Shown here piece by piece: positions 59,597 through 64,000 of a stretch of 64,000 nucleotides of DNA. Made by a program: the position numbers and the translations under genes. Origin of the DNA: Coturnix japonica (Eukaryota > Chordata > Aves > Galliformes > Phasianidae); contig NC_029518.1 in assembly GCF_001577835.2 (NCBI RefSeq), positions 47,215,640 through 47,279,639 on the forward strand. The letters are read 5' to 3'. Under the pieces are notes generated by a model that did no database searches, was not told the origin of the DNA, and saw only the letters and a list, made by a program, of their open reading frames with translations. How positions within the stretch are numbered: position 1 is the first letter of the stretch; each line of letters starts with the position of its first letter.

Positions 59597-62500
59597 TTAA
59601 GTAAGCAACAAGTTTTATAGCAGTGCAGAAGCTTTCTTTGCCAGCTGTGGCAAATGAAGGCCCAAATAACCCTCACTGTGTAAAATGGCACACAAAAGAA
59701 ACAAAAGGGAGCCCCACGTTGCCTCAGTGATGTGATACAGAACAGGACAGCACTCTTCAAATACAGGAGGTGTACACAAAAAGGTGACATGTGCAGGTAT
59801 GCAGCTCATCTGCTAAGAGTGGGTACTGTGCATTGCAAAAAAGACAGGGTTTTTTTTATCTGTGAAGAACAGCAATATATTGGACTATATATAGCATTTC
59901 CATTAGAAGGGCTTTATAACCATCTACTAATATCCTCTTCCCAAGCTTTTATTTATTTCTTATTTTTAGAAACTCCATTTCTTGGATTCTGTTACAGAAC
60001 AACAGAAGGAATCAATCTAAATGAGTAGTAGAAGAACCATTCAACTGACAGTTATTGCAGTAAATAATGAGCAATGAAAAACAGTGGCTTTTTTTCCCCA
60101 AGTTTTACATGAGATTTGAATAATTCATAGATACTGTAAATACTGACTATAATAATAGCAGTTCTTATAATGTGAAATAATAGAACTAACTGTATGCTGT
60201 AAGAATTTTGTTGTTTATTAAGTGGCTTCCTTGTTGTCTCATTGTTGTGTTGATCCAAATGTTTTAAATGAAAGGTCCAGGAGGAAACAGAATCTCTGCT
60301 CAAAAACACAACTGACTTAAAACATCTGCATTAATTTAGTTACCTAAGTAGCCTGCTTCTAGTATTGCTCTGTTTAGAGTTCTATGCAATGGCTCCGCAA
60401 GACACTCAGTGACAATAAAGGGTGCAGAGAGAATCATATGACCCTCGAGATCAACTTGACTCTATTTTCAAGAACCATCTCAAGAAAGGGTTTCACTTCT
60501 GAACTGGTTTGTCACTCCACTGAATATTTTGCTCAGCTTTCAAGAATCCAACTGTAATCAGCATCAACTGCTTTCAATTCCTGTGAAAAAATATCTGATT
60601 CTTTTTGTATGCCTCAAGCACATTCGTACTTACGCTTCTATAATGCAATGCAACTTAAAAGATAAAACAACTTAAGCAAGGGGGTGGCACTCCATCTCTT
60701 TCACACAGATTTCTATTCCTAAACATTTTCCTTCTCTCCACTGTGAAGCCCATTTTAAAAATAACATTTTCATAGTTCTGAATAAGATAGACTAATTGAA
60801 GAGAAAGCAGCACCAGAAGCCAAATGAGAAAAAAGAGAAGTCCTACTACAAACTGGACACTTCAGAGTTCTTTAAGCCACAGTGTTTCAAACAAAACCTT
60901 TGTGTTATCTCCAATACAGAGAATAAAACAAGTCTGGATTAAAATATTACAAGTAGCAAACCAGGAATACTAGATGCTGTCTCCTTCCCCAGAAAATCAG
61001 GGGAAGGTCATGCTTAACTAATCTTGTGGCCTTCTATGATGGAGTGACGGCGTTGGTGGATGAAGGGAAGGCGACCGATGTCATTTACCTGGACCTGAGC
61101 AAGGCCTTTGACATGGTCCCCCATCACATCCTCATCTCCAAATTGGAGGGAGGTGGATTTGATGGGTGGACAACTAGATGGATAAGCAATTGGTTGAAAG
61201 GCCGCAGACAGAGGGTGGTGGTCAATGGCTCTATGTCCAGGTGGAGGCCGGTAACGAGCGGCGTCCCTCAAGGGTCTGTCTTGGGACCGGTGCTCTTTAA
61301 CATCTTTATTAATGACATCGATGAGGGAATGGAGTGCACCCTCAGCAAGTTTGCTGATGACACCAAGCTGAGTGGTGCAGTCGATACGGTGGAGGGTACG
61401 GATGCCATTCAGAGGGACCTTGACAGGCTGGAAAGCTGGGCTCGGGTGAACCTAATGAGGTTCAACACGGCAAAGTGCAAGGTTTTGCACTTGGGCCGGA
61501 AGAACCCCAGGCACCTGTACAGGCTGGGAGGAGTTGTCCTTGAGAGCAGCTCGGCAGAAAAAGACCTAGGGGTCCTGATAGATGACAAACTTAACATGAG
61601 CCAGCAGTGCGCTCTGGCAGCCCGGAAAGCAAATGGGATCCTGGGCTCCATCAGGAGAGGGGTGGTCAGCAGGGATAGGGAGGTGATCGTCCCTCTCTAC
61701 TCTGCTCTTGTGAGGCCCCATCTGGAGTACTGTGTCCAGGTGTGGAGCCCTCAGTACAAAAAAGATATAGAGATTTTGGAAAGGGTCCAGAGGAGGGCCA
61801 CAAAGATGATCAGGGGGCTGGAGCACCTCCCCTATGAGGACAGGCTGAGGGAGTTGGGTTTGTTCAGCCTGGAGAAGAGAAGGTTGCGGGGTGACCTCAT
61901 TGCAGCCTTTCAGTACCTGAAGGGAACTTACTCCCAGGAGGGGAGTAAACTCTTCGAAAGGGCTGATAATAGCAGGACTAGGGGAAATGGTTTTAAGTTG
62001 AAGGAGGGAAGATTTAGGTTGGATGTTAGGGGAAAGTTCTTTACTAGAAGAGTGGTTAGGTCCTGGAACAGGCTGCCCAGGGAGGTTGTGGATGCCCCGT
62101 CCTTGGAGGTGTTCAAGGCCAGGTTGGACGGGGCCCTGGGCAACCTGATCTAGTAAAGGTGTATGTTTGGTGGCCCTGCTAGGCAGGGGGGTTGGAACTA
62201 TATGATCCTTGAGGTCCCTTCCAACCTGGGTAATTCTGTGATTCTGTGTGATTCTGTGAAAATGCTATCAGGAGTTTAGGTGACTCCCCATAATATCAAC
62301 AGAAACTTTTCGGAAGTTCAACACATCATCACTAACCAAACACATTTATAAAAGTATATGCTCCCATGGGCAAGGGAGTACTGCTGGAGGACAGCCCTGT
62401 TTTTGTGCTGGAGGACAGTTAAACTCATCTGAGAAGAATGTTGAGTCCTCTCAAAGGATTACTGTTTAGATTCCCCAAACAATCTTTCTCCACTTAGTAA

Positions 62501-62790
62501 TTGATTGACTGCAGTCACTTTCACTGCCCTGTTATGCATCAGCAACACTGAGACACCCCCCCAGAATTAGCAACAGGATTCAGGTGGGATTCAAGGAAAC
62601 TAAAGACAGGAGTCTATTCAGTTATGAGACAGTTGCAGAGGACCTGCAGAAAGGCAGAGGGGCAGCTGTCAAAGTCTTCTCTCTGACTTAAACAAAAAGA
62701 TGGATTCACCCACCTGGTAAACTGCCGACTTTCCTCGTGTACTTCCATTTCTGTGCTTTTAAATTCATTCAGTTCTTTCCGAATGGCCGC
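59363..62790 (-). CDS. PHACTR2: PHACTR2, C-terminal two coding exons (partial gene)
   Basis: Two minus-strand exons, 62790-62714 and 59378-59363, join in frame to give [20 protein letters not shown], then SRQFTRFHRP and TAG. This is the conserved C-terminus of phactr proteins, which bind actin through RPEL repeats and protein phosphatase 1 through this tail; the FTRFHRP end sits in the PP1 contact region. The exons alone cannot separate PHACTR1 to PHACTR4. PHACTR2 is chosen because it neighbours LTV1 in human, in the same orientation. The rest of the gene lies beyond the right edge; no further coding exon was found between 62791 and 64000. Confidence 0.88.
59511..59597. repeat. (ATT)n microsatellite, about 29 units
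   Basis: A perfect TTA/ATT run in the last PHACTR2 intron, about 130 bases upstream of that gene's final acceptor on the minus strand. Confidence 0.97.
60985..62260 (+). mobile_element. CR1 LINE, 5'-truncated, with open reverse-transcriptase half
   Basis: An open frame of 375 codons (61026-62153) encodes the C-terminal part of the CR1 polyprotein. It has YLDLSKAFD at residues 21-29, [10 protein letters not shown] at 79-88 and the catalytic FADD at 109-112, then the conserved CR1 tail ending [14 protein letters not shown]. Homology starts earlier, about 60985, with GRSCLTNL-like sequence. The 3' UTR ends in three overlapping ATTCTGTG units (62233-62259), the CR1 hallmark. The endonuclease part and the polymerase N-terminus are missing, so it cannot move by itself. 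The intact frame suggests a fairly young insertion. It lies antisense in the last PHACTR2 intron. Confidence 0.95.
62714..62790 (-). CDS. PHACTR2: PHACTR2 penultimate coding exon
   Basis: Acceptor TGTTTGTTAG and donor CAG|GTGGGT on the minus strand. It has 25 codons plus AG and includes [20 protein letters not shown]. Confidence 0.92.
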
Positions 62791-64000
62791 CTAACAAACA
62801 ATAATGATATATGCAACCGTAAGAAACATGAAGAAAAGAGTCCACGAGGAATCTGGCCCTGCTCTTGCAGGTTCACAGTTCTCACACATTTCTAATCATA
62901 AATATGAATGACTTCTTTTCACTTACAGCCATCTGTAGCAGTAACACACTAGAAAGAAGATCAAAGCATCAAACAACAACAAATAAAGATAATATCTACT
63001 GCTGCAAGCAAGCCAGTCCCCCAGTGCAATACGGCACTTGCTACACACATTAAAAGGATAAAGGACTCTGTCATGTCAACAGTCACCTGCTGAGAATGCC
63101 TCTGCAAGGGAATTGTATCTCTGTGCACAGCCCCAGAGGAGCTGGTGAGTGACACTCCCTGCACAGTAATTGTACAAACAGCAGGATCCTTGCGTCTCTC
63201 CCCGGAGACAGGATTTAAGGATGCAAGATGAACAGCACTTTTTAAGTGTGAATTAGTCACTCGGTTTGATTAATTCTATGTAAAACTGCACAAAATATTT
63301 GGACATTTCATGGTTTAAGTTGGCAGATACTAAAGGACAACATAAATTCAGTGCACTTCATGAATGTCAGCCCTTGCTGCTTATGTTAAAAGAACAAAAA
63401 GCAATTTACTTCATCAGGTAATACATATTATCTCTGAAAAATTCTAATGTACACATTATGTGTTGGACACGACACGTTAACTGACACAATAAAACTGAGA
63501 TTGCTTAGTTTCGAGAAGAGAAGGCTGAGGAGAGACCTTATCATTCTATATAACTGCCTCAATGGAGAATGTGGCAAGGTGGGGGTTCTTCCATGTAATT
63601 AGGGATAGGACAAGAGGTAATGGCCTGAAGTTGAGCCAGGGGAGGTACAGGCTGGATATTTGGAATAATTTCTTCACAATGAGGTTTTTGATGCACTGGA
63701 ACATGCTACAAGTGGATGTGGTGGAGTCACTGTCCCTGGAGGTACTCAACAAATGTGTAGATCTGGAACTGAGTGACACGGTTAGTGGGCATGGTGGGGA
63801 TGTGTCAACAGCTGGACTCAATGACCTCAGAGGTCTTTTCCAAACTTGATGATTCTTTGATACTAGAAAGGCTTTTGTTTCTGTGACAAATTATTTCCCA
63901 CATTCACTGTTAAACGAAATGTCAGTTTATTCTTGCTTTCCCTTTTCCCTATTTTAAATAAAAAGCAGTGTCATTTCATTAATCCCTAAAGAAATCTCAT
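62791..64000 (-). other. PHACTR2 intron, continuing past the window edge
   Basis: No exon for the preceding phactr segment (the NEYVEVTDA-type block) was found. A CR1 fragment fills 63490-63865. Confidence 0.7.
63490..63865 (+). mobile_element. CR1 LINE fragment, 3' end
   Basis: A decayed copy of the same 3' region: GAGAAGAGAAGGCTGAGGAG at the left, a GGTACAGGCTGGATAT block, CCCTGGAGGTACTCAACAAA, and a 3' UTR ending CTTGATGATTCTTTGATA. It is much more diverged than the 61-62 kb copy. Confidence 0.9.

Larger units (their letters stand above)
59379..62713 (-). other. Last intron of PHACTR2
   Basis: It carries the (ATT)n run and the large antisense CR1 copy. No other coding segment is seen. 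Confidence 0.8.

Noticed and set aside
63562-63849. A 95-codon plus-strand frame
   Set aside because: It is part of the decayed CR1 fragment at 63490-63865, not a host gene.

Overview
The window is vertebrate nuclear DNA, almost certainly avian and plausibly galliform. The evidence is many CR1-type LINE fragments ending in ATTCTGTG-like 3' tails, short to medium introns, and a gene order that matches human 6q24.2 read backwards (PLAGL1 - ZC2HC1B - LTV1 - PHACTR2). The species call is an inference from repeat style.

Layout. 1-25 kb: no firmly supported gene. It has one clear and one decayed CR1 fragment plus a third near 22.8 kb, a few simple repeats, and three exon-like segments that may be 5' exons of the next gene. 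25.35-35.54 kb (+): six exons in one continuous reading frame encode a PR/SET domain of the PRDM4/10/15 type, a degenerate zinc finger, a basic linker, and then the seven C2H2 fingers and C-terminal region of PLAGL1 (ZAC1). 38.56-44.71 kb (-): ZC2HC1B, tail-to-tail with PLAGL1, with two candidate alternative exons of the same phase class. 47.82-53.54 kb (-): a complete 470-codon LTV1 in 11 coding exons, where exon 1 contributes only the start ATG, under a GC-rich promoter at 53.5-53.95 kb. 59.36-62.79 kb (-): the last two coding exons of a phactr gene, taken as PHACTR2 from gene order, with a probable long 3' UTR to about 56.17 kb. A 5'-truncated CR1 with an open 375-codon reverse-transcriptase frame sits in the last PHACTR2 intron.

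The observation most worth following is the PR/SET-PLAGL1 gene. Mammalian PLAGL1 is a zinc-finger protein that starts right at the first finger and has no PR domain. Here the splice phases join a PR domain to the PLAGL1 fingers without a break, and the exon holding the linker and first fingers has no methionine. An in-frame ATG just upstream of that exon could start a PR-minus form. The four genes have unrelated roles (transcription factor, small zinc-finger protein, 40S ribosome assembly factor, PP1/actin regulator) and show no sign of working as a unit; their shared interest is conserved synteny.
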